From Gloeophyllum trabeum ATCC 11539 (lineage: Eukaryota > Basidiomycota > Agaricomycetes > Gloeophyllales > Gloeophyllaceae): DNA of 13,113 bases. The translations under genes and the position numbers were made by a program. The notes under the pieces were generated by a model. The model made no database searches. It saw only the letters and a program-made list of their open reading frames with translations, and was not told the origin of the DNA. Positions 1 through 8,854 of the stretch are shown here, one piece after another; position 1 is the first letter of the stretch; each line of letters opens with the position of its first letter. Where the stretch lies: positions 744,590 through 757,702 of the forward strand of contig NW_006920425.1 in NCBI RefSeq assembly GCF_000344685.1. The letters run 5' to 3'.

Positions 1-2542
1 CGCTCGCTCTCCTCCGGCGCGTTCGTCTCGTCCCCGCTCAACCCGAACCACCCCGCCTCCCCTCCGCCCCCGCCCCAGCCGCGCTCCCGCCCCGTCTCGC
101 GCGCGGGCAGCATGCTCTTCACCCGCATCGCGAGCGAGGACTCGCAGGTCCTCACCGGCCAGCGCGGGTCCATGCTGCTCTACCGCCTCGCGAGCGACGA
201 CGACAACGGCGAGCTGCTCCCCCCGCCACGCGCCCTCGCCGGCGGCAGCAACCGCGACTCGGTCATCTCCAGCTCCGGCGACTCCGTCTTCTCCATCTCC
301 TCCGACTCCAAGTACCCCTCCGGCTCGCTCACCCACCCGCGCGGGCTCATCCCGTACGCGTACGACCCCACCGTCGACGACAAGGAGGACATGGACGCGG
401 ACTGGGACGATGTGGACGGAAAGCGCGCAGGCGGGTGGTGGAATTGGCGGGGAGTTGCCAACGTCGGTTTGCTCGTCATTCTGATCCTCGCACTGCTTAT
501 GCTCTTCGTGTTCTACCCCGCGTTCGAGCACTTTCGCGACTTGGACACGGTCATCGCGATCAGCGATAACACGCAGGTGAACGGGACGGGGCAGGTGCCA
601 GTTCTGTGAGTGATCTTCAATTATATATTATGTTTTCAATTTTATCATTTTCCATTCATTTCATCTTCATTTCGCGCACCCTTACGCACCCCTCCGAGGG
701 AATCCGTGATATCTTTGCATTACCATTTCCTTCTTTTCACCGCCCTCGACCCTCTCCTTCGAATCCTTTATTCCCGATTCTCGTGCAGGGTACCTATGCG
801 GATCGGGTTCGCCGTGCGCCAGCCTGCTCGACACGGGCAGGGGTACACGCGTTTGGCGGTACCCGTGACATACTTGGTCTCGAAAATGCGTCTTCGGGGC
901 GCTTTCGAAACCGAAACCCCCGGGCGCCCGCGTACCCGTATTTCCATCTTTCTCGCCTCTACCCGCTCTTTCGCCGGTCCTTCCCATCCCTCCGAAGCTG
1001 TTTTCCCGAGGGAATCTCTTAATGTCTTTTCATTGTCATCTCCTTCCTTGCATCTCAGCCATTCCCTGTTTCAGATTGTGTTTTATGCCTTTCATTCTCG
1101 ATTTTCGTCCAGGGTACCTCTACAGATCGGGATCGTCATGCCCGAGCCCGCTTGAACATCAGCTGTTTGAACAATTCGGGCAGGGGCGAACACGACATTT
1201 ATTCTTTATTCCGTCCATCTTTCGTTCACCTTCTGCCCGTCCTGCTTCTCATTTCGAACATTTAAACCCCAAATCCTTTCTGGTGCCTATGGGGATCGAT
1301 GTCGGTTGCGATCCGTCGTGCGGCAGCCGCTGGGCTACCGAGCTGTTCCAACAGTCCAGGCAAGCCTCAGCTGGCGGAACGACCGCGCGATCACCATCGA
1401 TCCCGCTCTGCCTCCTTGCCGTCTGCGCCACTCTAACCGCCTGCTAACTCCGCTTCCAGCTTCCAAATGCCGCAATTGATCGACCCCGAGACGCCCTCCG
1501 ACGCGCGCTCGCGCACCGGCTTTGACGGGCACGCCTACGAGCTCGTCTTCTCGGACGAGTTCAACACACCCGGGCGCACCTTCTATCCGGGCGACGACCC
1601 CTTCTGGGAGGCAGCCGACATCTGGTACGGCTCCACGCAGGACCAGGAGTGGTACGACCCGCGCCAGGTCACGACGACGGAAGATGGTCACCTGAGGATC
1701 GTGATGGAGCAGGTGGAGACGCATGGCTTGCCGTATCGCAGCGGGATGCTGCAGAGCTGGAACAAGTTTTGCTTTTCGAGGGGGTACATTGAGATCAGTC
1801 TGACGCTGCCCGGGCCGGACTCGAATACGCAGGGTTATGTGAGTGTAGCTTCATCTGTACCATGCCCTACTGACGTGCCTGGGTCGTATAGTGGCCTGGC
1901 GCGTGGACGATGGGGAACCTGGGCCGTCCGGGCTATCGGGCGACGACGGACGGCACTTGGCCGTACTCGTGCGTCTTCGTTTCGTATCCGGCTTTGCGCT
2001 AACTAAGAGTCTGGGCACCTGCAGCTACGACTCGTGCGACATTGGCACGTTCCGCAACCAGACCACCAAGGACGGCACGGGCCCGGCGGCAGCGCTGCAC
2101 TCTGATCAGAGCAGATCAAAGTACAACTATGAGCTCTCGTGGTTGCCTGGACAGCGGTTATCGTGCGTGTCTTTTCGCTGCTCTCTCCTCCGTTGCTGCT
2201 CTGCTCTCCGCCGCCCGTCTCACACCTCCACCACATCTCCCACCGCCGCAATCCCTCACCCTCCACGTGCCACTCGTCTAGCCTGTCACTGTCGCTAACG
2301 CACACTCGTAGCGCCTGCACCTGCTCCGGCGAGGAGCACCCCGGCCCGTCGCCCTCCAAGGGCCGCGGGGCGCCCGAGATTGACATCCTCGAGGCGGAGA
2401 AGGACAAGGAGACGAACGTCGGCCAGGTCGTCTCGCAATCCGCGCAGTTTGCGCCGTTCACGCACGACTATCTGTACGCGAACGATACGGTGGATAAGTG
2501 GAAGATATACGATGAGACGATTACGAGGCCGAGTAGCTATCG
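1..2542 (+). CDS. SKN1: KRE6/SKN1-family beta-glucan synthesis protein, 5'-partial, apparently 3'-truncated
   Basis: Exons 1-605, 1460-1838, 1892-1968, 2025-2162 and 2312-2542 join in one frame. KRE6/SKN1 proteins are type II membrane glycoproteins of the secretory pathway needed for cell-wall beta-1,6-glucan; they carry a GH16-like domain, and the exact reaction is unsettled. Seen here: a Ser/Pro/acid-rich cytosolic tail, one membrane segment ([16 protein letters not shown], about 466-513), then a lumenal domain with family blocks [54 protein letters not shown] and [23 protein letters not shown] matches the GH16 active-site motif ExDxxE, with the glutamates at 2376-2378 and 2391-2393. N-glycosylation sequons NGT, NQT and NDT lie after the membrane segment. 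The frame is open at base 1, so the start lies outside the window. After the donor at 2543 the remaining domain, probably well over 100 residues, is not found, so an active enzyme is doubtful. Family call firm; 3' end unsure. Confidence 0.92.
606..1459 (+). other. Intron 1 of the KRE6/SKN1 gene, 854 bp, unusually long
   Basis: The donor GTGAGT follows codon fragment CT at 604-605. The acceptor is CAG at 1457-1459, with a CTAAC branch site at 1444-1448. Splicing joins VPV-L to [12 protein letters not shown], which is where family members run on without a gap, so the whole stretch is intron. It is more than ten times longer than introns 2 and 3. It is pyrimidine-rich and contains repeated blocks (see the repeat entry). 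The open frames inside it are not supported as genes. Confidence 0.85.
691..1364 (+). repeat. Degenerate direct repeats inside intron 1
   Basis: Several blocks recur at a spacing of about 310-340 bp. CGAGGGAATC lies at 695-704 and 1007-1016, GGGTACCT at 788-795 and 1112-1119, and CGGGCAGGGG at 834-843 and 1177-1186. A third, more diverged start (GGTGCCTATGGGGATCG) lies at 1282. Downstream of starts 2 and 3 both have AGCTGTT followed by AACA. The two CAGGGTACCT blocks follow pyrimidine-rich CAG ends that resemble splice acceptors. Part of the intron therefore arose by old tandem duplication. The alignment was made by eye. Confidence 0.6.
1839..1891 (+). other. Intron 2 of the KRE6/SKN1 gene, 53 bp
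   Basis: Donor GTGAGT at 1839, branch CTGAC near 1870, acceptor TATAG ending at 1891. Phase 0. Splicing restores the family block [14 protein letters not shown]. Typical basidiomycete size and signals. Confidence 0.92.
1969..2024 (+). other. Intron 3 of the KRE6/SKN1 gene, 56 bp
   Basis: Donor GTGCGT at 1969, branch GCTAAC near 1999, acceptor GCAG ending at 2024. Phase 2. It joins GTWPYS to YDSCDIGTF, which matches the family pattern. Confidence 0.9.
2163..2311 (+). other. Intron 4 of the KRE6/SKN1 gene, 149 bp
   Basis: Donor GTGCGT at 2163, branch GCTAAC near 2293, acceptor CGTAG ending at 2311. Phase 2. It joins GQRLS to [12 protein letters not shown] as in the family. It is pyrimidine-rich and longer than introns 2 and 3. 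Confidence 0.88.
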
Positions 2543-2959
2543 GTGCGTGCTCTCCCTTTGGCTTGAGTTTCGTGCTGCGGGTGGCTTCGATGGTGCGTGC
2601 GGTGGGCAAGAGCCAGGCTGGCGTTGGGCTTCGGGATGCGGGTGTGTAACTGCGTGTATCGTGCTGTCAGGTACGTTCTATTTGCTCAGGTCTATCTAAT
2701 ACAAGTGTTCTACAATTCGCCCCCGATGACTTCAGCCCCGCGTCGCACGCTGACCCCAGCATGCAATCGTCACCTTTCCCCTCCGATGTCGTGCTTTCTC
2801 GCGAGCTCGCAGAGCTTCCGGCCTGCCCTTCGAGTCCCGCTCGGCGCTCGAGGTGAAGGCCGTGAGCGTTGTGACCCTTGTGTAGTGTCTACGCAATACG
2901 CCGACATGTTCGCTGGCGCCATCAGCTACATACAGTGCCGGCCGTTGAAGTCACCGTGA
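2543..2959 (+). pseudogene. Unresolved 3' region after exon 5: possible decayed remnant of the SKN1 C-terminal half
   Basis: A good donor (GTGCGT) stands at 2543. The only nearby in-frame continuation uses an acceptor ending at 2670 and then reads to a TGA at 2957-2959. That translation does not resemble the family, which normally continues past SYR with a conserved block of the GSALQQAVS type. Two weak echoes exist in different frames: SALEVKAVSVVT (near 2850-2885) and YADMFAGA (near 2898-2921). They could be a frameshifted relic of exon 6 or chance. No GFEYW, QxDG or VDYVRVYQ block is visible downstream. Confidence 0.35.
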
Positions 2960-4438
2960 CCGCTCGCCAACTGAGGCCGACGCGTCTACCAGCGGCCGTG
3001 AATATGATGTCGACACTCAACGAGTCAATGTGTAGGTAGGGCGTGTGCATGCTGGTCCCCGTCCTGGACCCGGCCTCAACCCTCTTGGGCAATCGGTCAG
3101 CCTTGTAGCTACGCACACCCGTCGAAGCCCTGCCACGCGGGCTCTAGCCTTGCGGGTGGTTATCACATGGCTCAGAGCATTCGCCTGCCGCAACAGGCGC
3201 TATGCTGGGCGCGGGCGTCCCGAGCTCTGGTCTGTGCGTTCAGCGCTCTCAGTGCGGTCACGGTCATCGGCGCGCGCATCGGTGGGCTGGCATTTCTAGT
3301 GCCGTCTCGCTGTCGACGACGGGGACTCGACCGTTACGGGAGTCGACCCGAACATTCAACGCGCCGATGGGGACTCGACCATTGCAGGAGTCAAACCCGT
3401 TCGGCCCGAGGTGGGTGGACTGCGTGGTCTACGACGACTACTTGAGCGTTATTGTACTCTAGCCGGCTCCGTGAGTATTTACTACTCAGTAATCTATTTC
3501 TCTGGCGCCCCTAGAAATGATGTGAGACAAAAGCCTGATTAGCTGGCAGACTAAGTACCCACTAATAAAATATACATGTCACATCTCGAACTAAAATTAT
3601 CAGTATTAGTAATGAGTTGAGTACGAGCCAAATCATTCAAGAGCTCACCGAGACTACTGAATCCGCTGTTCACTGTCCGCTGGCAGCAGGCTGATGCGCG
3701 CTACTCGCCAGCAGTTCACGGCGATAAAGCACACCACGTTCACCCCGCATTGGATTGGATCCGCTCGACGAGCGTGCATCTGCACCCTAACGATGGTGTA
3801 CGACGACTCGGTACGCTAGTGTGCTCTACCCTGTATGTTATTGATACTTTGGTTGCTACCTTTCATATAAGCCTCGAGGCTAGTCAGTAAATAGGCGCCG
3901 AGTGACTTGAATTCAACGGCTTACGACTACAGTCTTCGCGTATAGAATGCTATGCGTAGCGCTCACTGTGCTCAGCGTGGCGTGCAATCTCTCTATTTCG
4001 AATTGTCAGTCGTCAGAGGATGCAGAAGTAGCATTGCACGCAAAAGATTACCCTTGTATTCTGAGATCCGTTTGACGCAATAAGCAAATGCTTATCTCCT
4101 GTCATCCGCCAGCCTGAGCAGATCGATAAGCATTTTCTATAGAGCGGTGGAATTTCAACTACATACCCCTACTCAGCTCTGCCGTATACGCCTGCGTAGG
4201 TAGTAACACCCACGGCTGCAGAGCCTGCATTAGAGGCATAGGCAATACAAGGATTAGTCGACGTACCATAGTCGACTACCCTACAAAGGCAGGGTCAGTG
4301 ACGCAGCGTGAGTAACACCTACCAACTGCCCGCATAGTTCCTGCTTGAACATGTTAGCTACGGGGTATTAGACAAGCCAATAGACACTTACAACCGACGT
4401 CAGGATCCACTATATGGTACCAACGGCCGTTGTAGACG
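2960..4438. other. Gene-less stretch with short repeats
   Basis: No frame here is long or protein-like enough to support a gene. Composition becomes less GC-rich from about 3480. A 48-bp tandem duplication lies at 3321-3399. A weak direct repeat, TGGT(C/G)TACGACGACT, is present at 3425 and 3794. A small inverted repeat, TAGTCGAC with GTCGACTA across an 8-nt loop, lies at 4255-4278. No transposase or polymerase motif was seen. Confidence 0.6.
3321..3399 (+). repeat. 48-bp tandem duplication, two units
   Basis: GGGGACTCGACC begins at 3321 and again at 3369. After it, both units have a short variable stretch and then GGAGTC, two variable bases and ACCCG. The first unit has TTACG and the second TTGCA in the variable part. 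Confidence 0.75.
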
Positions 4439-4443
4439 GCGAA

Positions 4444-4477
4444 GGGGGCGAAGGGGGCAGAGGGGAAAGGGAAGGGG
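4444..4477 (+). other. G-quadruplex motif with five G-runs
   Basis: G-runs lie at 4444-4448 (5 G), 4453-4457 (5), 4462-4465 (4), 4469-4471 (3) and 4474-4477 (4). The loops between them are only 2-4 bases and purine-rich. This exceeds the usual G3+N1-7 rule on the plus strand. No gene start lies close by that it could be tied to. Confidence 0.8.
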
Positions 4478-7215
4478 ACAGACGAATGAATTTTTCTAGC
4501 GGAGGGATGGGGCATTAAATACCTGTCCGCGTCGCCAAATCCCCCAATGTTCCGACTTCCGGCGAGAGAATCGGCGCAATGGAGTGACCCTGGTTACGGA
4601 GTCACTGTCAATGCGCGGCATTCGGGGTTCTTCCAGGCACTCCAAATCTGGGGGAATGCGCGGCTCGCGTAACATACGTATTAGCGGAAATAGACGGAAA
4701 TGGTGTCCCTTGACATTCACTGCTGGAGAATTCCAATCATTTGGAAGGTGCATTGGCACGGAGCTGGCGTATCGACAATAGCTAAATGTCCTGGACTGCA
4801 TCCCGCCTGACTAGCTCACCGAGGCTACAAATGGACCCACCGAGTGCGTTATGATTACCTGACTTGATCAGGAGCACCATGGACCGCGGCGGTTGCAGAT
4901 GTGGTCCTAGACGCTTTCGAGAATTCGTCAGCAAAGCCTGCAGAACACCTCGTGGTTACTCACCACCTCGCCTGTCTGCCACCAATCACGCAAGCCAGAT
5001 GATTCCGGCACCATAGTTCGAGTTCCCCGCCCTGGAAATTTGCTGTTACCCTGAGATGTCTCGGCAGCTTGAAGCGTGGAGTAATGCCGCACGCCGAAGG
5101 TGTCGCGCCACCACATCACGTTTCACAATAGCGGGGAGCAATTGTTGAACCCTCTGCCCTCGCGAGACGCAATGCGCTTGCGTGGAGTGCTCTCGATAGT
5201 TGCAAGTTCCTAGCGACTCTCGTCAGCGTACGTACTTACTTACTCGGTGTCCATTTCCTCTCCAGCCTCCGTTAGCTGTTCAGGCCATACGATGGCCTCA
5301 AGGAATAAAGCAGGAGACCGTTGGACTCACGTATATATTGCCGACTCGATAACTTACAGACTACTGTATATACCTGCTATTGTACGGAAGTCAGACACGA
5401 AAGAAAGCTGCACAAGAGGGAAGCTTACCTCCGAAGATTCCCGTCGCTGTCTTGCAAGCTGCGCGGCATCGCGAGTTTGCCGATATTGCAACGTCTTCGG
5501 CAAATGAGCGCGCTTCCCTTCTCGATTGGTTTGTCAACCGTTCGGTACCTATCTGCCATTGTAGATTGCGCATCTGTGGTACAGCCCTAACTACCTCGCG
5601 AAGCGGAGTAGCCTGAGTGTAGTTCAGCCTCACACTGCTGAAGCTGGCCTCTCAGATCGAACTCGCCGAAGGAAAGATATCTATTATCTAGAAGTTGACG
5701 TACCTCTGAGAGCTGCGATATGATGTCCAGACTGCGAGACACTTTATCCACAGGTACAGCACCCGATACCGGATGCCTAACGAGTAGACAATGCGCCTTG
5801 ACCGAGAGAGTCCCTGCTCAATATGACGAGAGAGATAATTATCCAATGTACCGCGTAGCGAGAGACTTGTCTGCGGGTAGACTGTCCGGTAATGGATCTT
5901 CGGGGTGTAGTAACATGCACTCACGAGTGATTGAGGCATTGACCACATCGCGGTCTCGATTTGATTGTGCTCGGAGCTACAGCGACTGGGCATGCGGGGG
6001 AAGAGCGAGGGTGACTTTCCGACGCATCAAACACCATACGAGGCACTTTGTCTGCAGATAACTATATAGATAGAGCATCTCGTCGATCTGTTGGCATCGC
6101 CGTGCAGTATACGATCCCGAGACATACAAGACAAACAAACAGTGTCATTAGCAAGCTGGGATGAATCTATATCACCTCGCACATCGCGCTTGTCTCGTCC
6201 CGGCTCCTCATGCCTCCCATGGCAATTCCTCGTCCTTTGCCTGCTGCGAACCGCCTTTGCTATATCCAGCGTGTTAAGAACCTATTGCCACCGCCAACTC
6301 TTCTGTCCTTAGTTCCATTGCTGCAATACAGCAGCGAGCACGAGCTACATACAAATGTGTGGCTTGCGCAGTCGGCACGTCAACATGCAGACCATACCTG
6401 GGCTGCAAACGTCGCCGACAGCGCAAGTCACAGCTTGATGCCTTAGGACGCAAAGCCCTGTAAGGGCTGATATGAGTTCGGAGGGAGCGGGGGTCGTGAT
6501 TGCAAGGGGACGTCAGGATGTTGTAGAGTCGGTGGATTGCTTGGCGAGCATAGCGAGAAGGTGCGAGAACAAGTCGCGAGACGATGTGTACTGAGTTCAT
6601 ACATGTCCCGGAGCAGAGAGACGGGATGGAAGCAATGACCAGGGGACTCGGAGTAGGGAATGAGGAGAGCACAGCGTCGGACTTGCAGCAGCCGTCGCGC
6701 GGCTTGGAATCGATCGCGATGCTCTCACCGTTTGTGTCCACTTCCGTACCTCCGACTCATCCACTGGCACTCGCTCTAGCGTGTGCAATCCCTCGACTAA
6801 CGCTGCAGACGCCATTTGCAACTGTCGCGAGAACGTGCGAGTGTATCGTATATTTATTGAATTAATGAATTACAGTCATAAATCTAGTCGGCGTTGTCAG
6901 TGGCGGTCGCGATACAACTGAACAGTGCAGATGTACCTAACGGGATGCAGACAACCCGTGGAATAGAGCAGTGGGCTAACTAGCAGAGGACACACTCTGT
7001 AAGTCCAGTAGCATGATGTGGGAATCCACTACTGATACAATGAGGCTGGAATGTCGAGGACAAGTCCCGACTGCCAGGCGGCAGTTGGACAGAGTCGGAT
7101 CGGACCGTCCGATGGATGCGGAAGACTCTCCCCGACCACTCGGAGCATCCTGCAGTACTTCGCCTTACTGCTCTGACTTTGGTTGGTACGTAGGCTGTGT
7201 GATCGGGTGATGTAC
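4478..7215. other. Gene-less stretch
   Basis: Every frame is short and interrupted, and none shows a recognisable domain. The longest, a 101-codon minus-strand frame at 4496-4801, has no support beyond being open. Small palindromes occur: AGGCCAT-ACG-ATGGCCT at 5282-5298, and GTATATA at 5331 with TATATAC at 5367. I found no terminal repeats, target-site duplications or transposase motifs by eye. The stretch could be decayed mobile DNA, but nothing seen proves it. Confidence 0.55.
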
Positions 7216-7237
7216 GGTAGATTACAGTAGATCTACC
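7216..7237. repeat. Small inverted repeat
   Basis: GGTAGAT at 7216-7222 pairs with ATCTACC at 7231-7237 across an 8-nt loop. It is the first of three inverted repeats within 400 bp. Confidence 0.55.
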
Positions 7238-7255
7238 TTGAACTAAAACTGATCG

Positions 7256-7307
7256 GAGCACCCTGACCTCAGAGAAGCCGCACACTTCTCTGAGCTCAGG
7301 GCTGCTC
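7256..7307. repeat. Near-perfect hairpin, stem of about 22 bp
   Basis: CTCAGAGAAG (7268-7277) pairs with CTTCTCTGAG (7285-7294) across the 7-nt loop CCGCACA. After one C/C mismatch, CCCTGA (7261-7266) pairs with TCAGGG (7296-7301). After a bulged C, GAGCA (7256-7260) pairs with TGCTC (7303-7307). The size and shape suit a small-RNA precursor or a foldback element end. Which strand might be transcribed is unknown. Confidence 0.75.
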
Positions 7308-7479
7308 TTCCCTGGACTCGGCTAGCTAGGTCTGCCTCGACAGTCGAAAGAACAGATGGGATTTTATTGTTCCAAGGCCCACTTTAGGACTTGGATATGG
7401 ACCCTCACTGGACTTGAGGCATGCAATAGGTTACAGAAAAATAAATGACTTGAGGTCGCATTTTCGGGAACACTGCTGT

Positions 7480-7590
7480 CAGGGATGGCAAGCTGTGCCG
7501 GAAGCCTTCTCGAAGACACCATAATTGAGAAGCAAGGGTTCTCAGTTGCGGCGTCTCGGAGAAGGCTTCCGGCACTCGCCAGCCACCCTG
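7480..7590. repeat. Long hairpin with a perfect 17-bp stem
   Basis: GTGCCGGAAGCCTTCTC (7495-7511) is exactly complementary to 7559-7575, with 47 bases between. Outward, TGGC (7486-7489) pairs with GCCA (7578-7581) and CAGGG (7480-7484) with CCCTG (7586-7590). Inside, TGAGAA (7526-7531) pairs with TTCTCA (7539-7544). The fold is thus a layered structure of about 111 nt. It could be a foldback element or a small-RNA precursor. Confidence 0.75.
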
Positions 7591-8006
7591 TCTCAGAAGC
7601 ACTGGATCAGCCGGGCCAACGGCGCTTCGTACGACGCGGTCAATATATAAACTCAGCTCACGAAACTCGCTCGGGCGCAACTATGCCCCCACTATGCTTG
7701 TCTGCGCTGCTGGCTCCGAGTCGATGTTCACAGTTATCTGTGGTGCTGGTGAGTCCCCTTGATGTGATAGACGGCTCTTGCACTAAAGAATTTATGAGTA
7801 AAAAATTACAGAATGTCTACACACACGTCCGCGCGAGGCGACGGCGGCAATACATCGAGGAGGTGCCTTTACTTCCGATCCTGTAGACATGCGGGGTGAC
7901 TGTCGAGACCCGCATCGACTGGCCTCGACACATGCCGGGCACCTCCAAGGTACGAATCCATGGACCACGTCTGCCTGATACTCCCGCTAACCCGGTAAAC
8001 GTGCAG
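7591..8006. other. Stretch without a supported gene, ending in an intron-like segment
   Basis: No coding region can be defended here. From 7950 to 8006 there is a 57-bp intron-shaped segment on the plus strand: donor GTACGA, branch CTAAC at about 7986 and acceptor GTGCAG. It leads into the candidate exon at 8007. Confidence 0.4.
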
Positions 8007-8682
8007 GCAACGCAGAGCGCACGCAGCAGCGAGGCGAGCGAGATCTCGAGAGATAAAGGCGATCGCGATCGCGGCGACGAGTGGCAGTGCGACGCACGTG
8101 GCGACGCTGTATCCGGTGGTCATCTTCGAGCTCGTCGTCTGCGACGCTCGCTGGCTCTCGCAGACCGGTCAGCCGCCATTCGCTGTCTCGCAAGGTATCT
8201 GGATTGCGACCATGCGACAAATCTACAAAATGCACGAATAGCTTTGTCCTGACTCTGACGCGTCGGATAGCCTTGCGTACGTCCAGTCCTGACTCTGTCG
8301 CGTCGAGACTGGCCTTTGCTTTCGTCAGACTGTTCCCCCCGGCCTACTTTCTCCCCGACGACTTTATCAAGATGTACTTTGGCGAAATGCAAAGGCTTAC
8401 CGCGGAGGGGGGGGGTGGAGGATAAGTGGAAACTTGGGTCAAACCGCTGAGGCTCTGATTGTGCGTCTTCGAATATCTATCATGATTCGCTCTTTCTTAC
8501 TGTGCATGAATTTCTGCTCTTTGTCGCAGGAAGCTGATCTCACGCGAATACCCGTTCGAGACGTTGCGGTCCGCACGCGCCGCTCGCCTCCCCTCGCCGC
8601 CCAGTCCCTGACGACACTCGACCGTACGCAAGGCTTCAAGTTGACAAGACACTCGCGCGCCCGCGGAACGTGGGAGCGCTAG
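8007..8682 (+). pseudogene. Candidate multi-exon gene, unrecognised, probably broken
   Basis: Exon 8007-8194 reads VATLYPVVIFELVVCDARWL and SQTGQPPFAVSQ. A 76-bp intron (8195-8270; GTATCT, CTGAC at 8250-8254, ATAG) joins it in phase to exon 8271 onward, which reads VASRLAFAFVRLFPPAYF and LPDDFIKMYFGEMQRL. The frame meets TAA at 8423-8425, directly after a run of nine G (8407-8415). Beyond it lies a 69-bp intron shape (8461-8529; GTGCGT, TCGCAG) and an open frame to TAG at 8680-8682 in another phase, so the break falls at the homopolymer. In the frame used, the proposed upstream exon has a TGA at 7897 and no ATG after it. The hydrophobic stretches could be membrane segments. I recognise no family. 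This may be a pseudogene, a sequencing error in a real gene, or a chance reading. Confidence 0.25.
8246..8305 (+). repeat. 20-bp direct repeat, 40-bp period
   Basis: GTCCTGACTCTGACGCGTCG at 8246-8265 recurs at 8286-8305 with one change (A to T). The first copy supplies the branch site (CTGAC) of the predicted intron 8195-8270; the second lies in the following candidate exon. The nearby 11-mer CCTTGCGTACG also occurs at 8271 and 8835 and, inverted, at 8623. Confidence 0.8.
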
Positions 8683-8854
8683 AGTCCGAATGACGAGTGG
8701 CAAGAAGGCGACCGCGCGTCGCGACGAGTCCCCTCCCTGGCTCGGACCTTCTGCGACGTGCTTGAGCGGTCAAATAGGTGACTAGCGATGCCGCGAACTT
8801 GTCAAGGCACACCAACACCCCGATTCAAGGACTGCCTTGCGTACGAAATTCCAG

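Noticed and set aside
606..1447. Several plus-strand open frames of 138-181 codons between exon 1 and exon 2
   Set aside because: They lie inside intron 1, whose borders are fixed by the protein family running straight from VPVL to [10 protein letters not shown].
3425..3808. TGGT(C/G)TACGACGACT at 3425 and 3794, considered as the ends of an LTR or insertion
   Set aside because: Similarity fades after about 15 bases, with no TG...CA ends and no target-site duplication.
4496..4801. 101-codon minus-strand frame, considered as a mobile-element fragment
   Set aside because: No transposase, polymerase or integrase motif and no terminal repeats found; only the open frame itself supports it.
7256..7324. 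Hairpin followed by CTAG, considered as a Helitron 3' end
   Set aside because: The stem is longer than usual for Helitrons, CTAG is not followed by T, and no Rep/helicase sequence or matching TC 5' end was seen.
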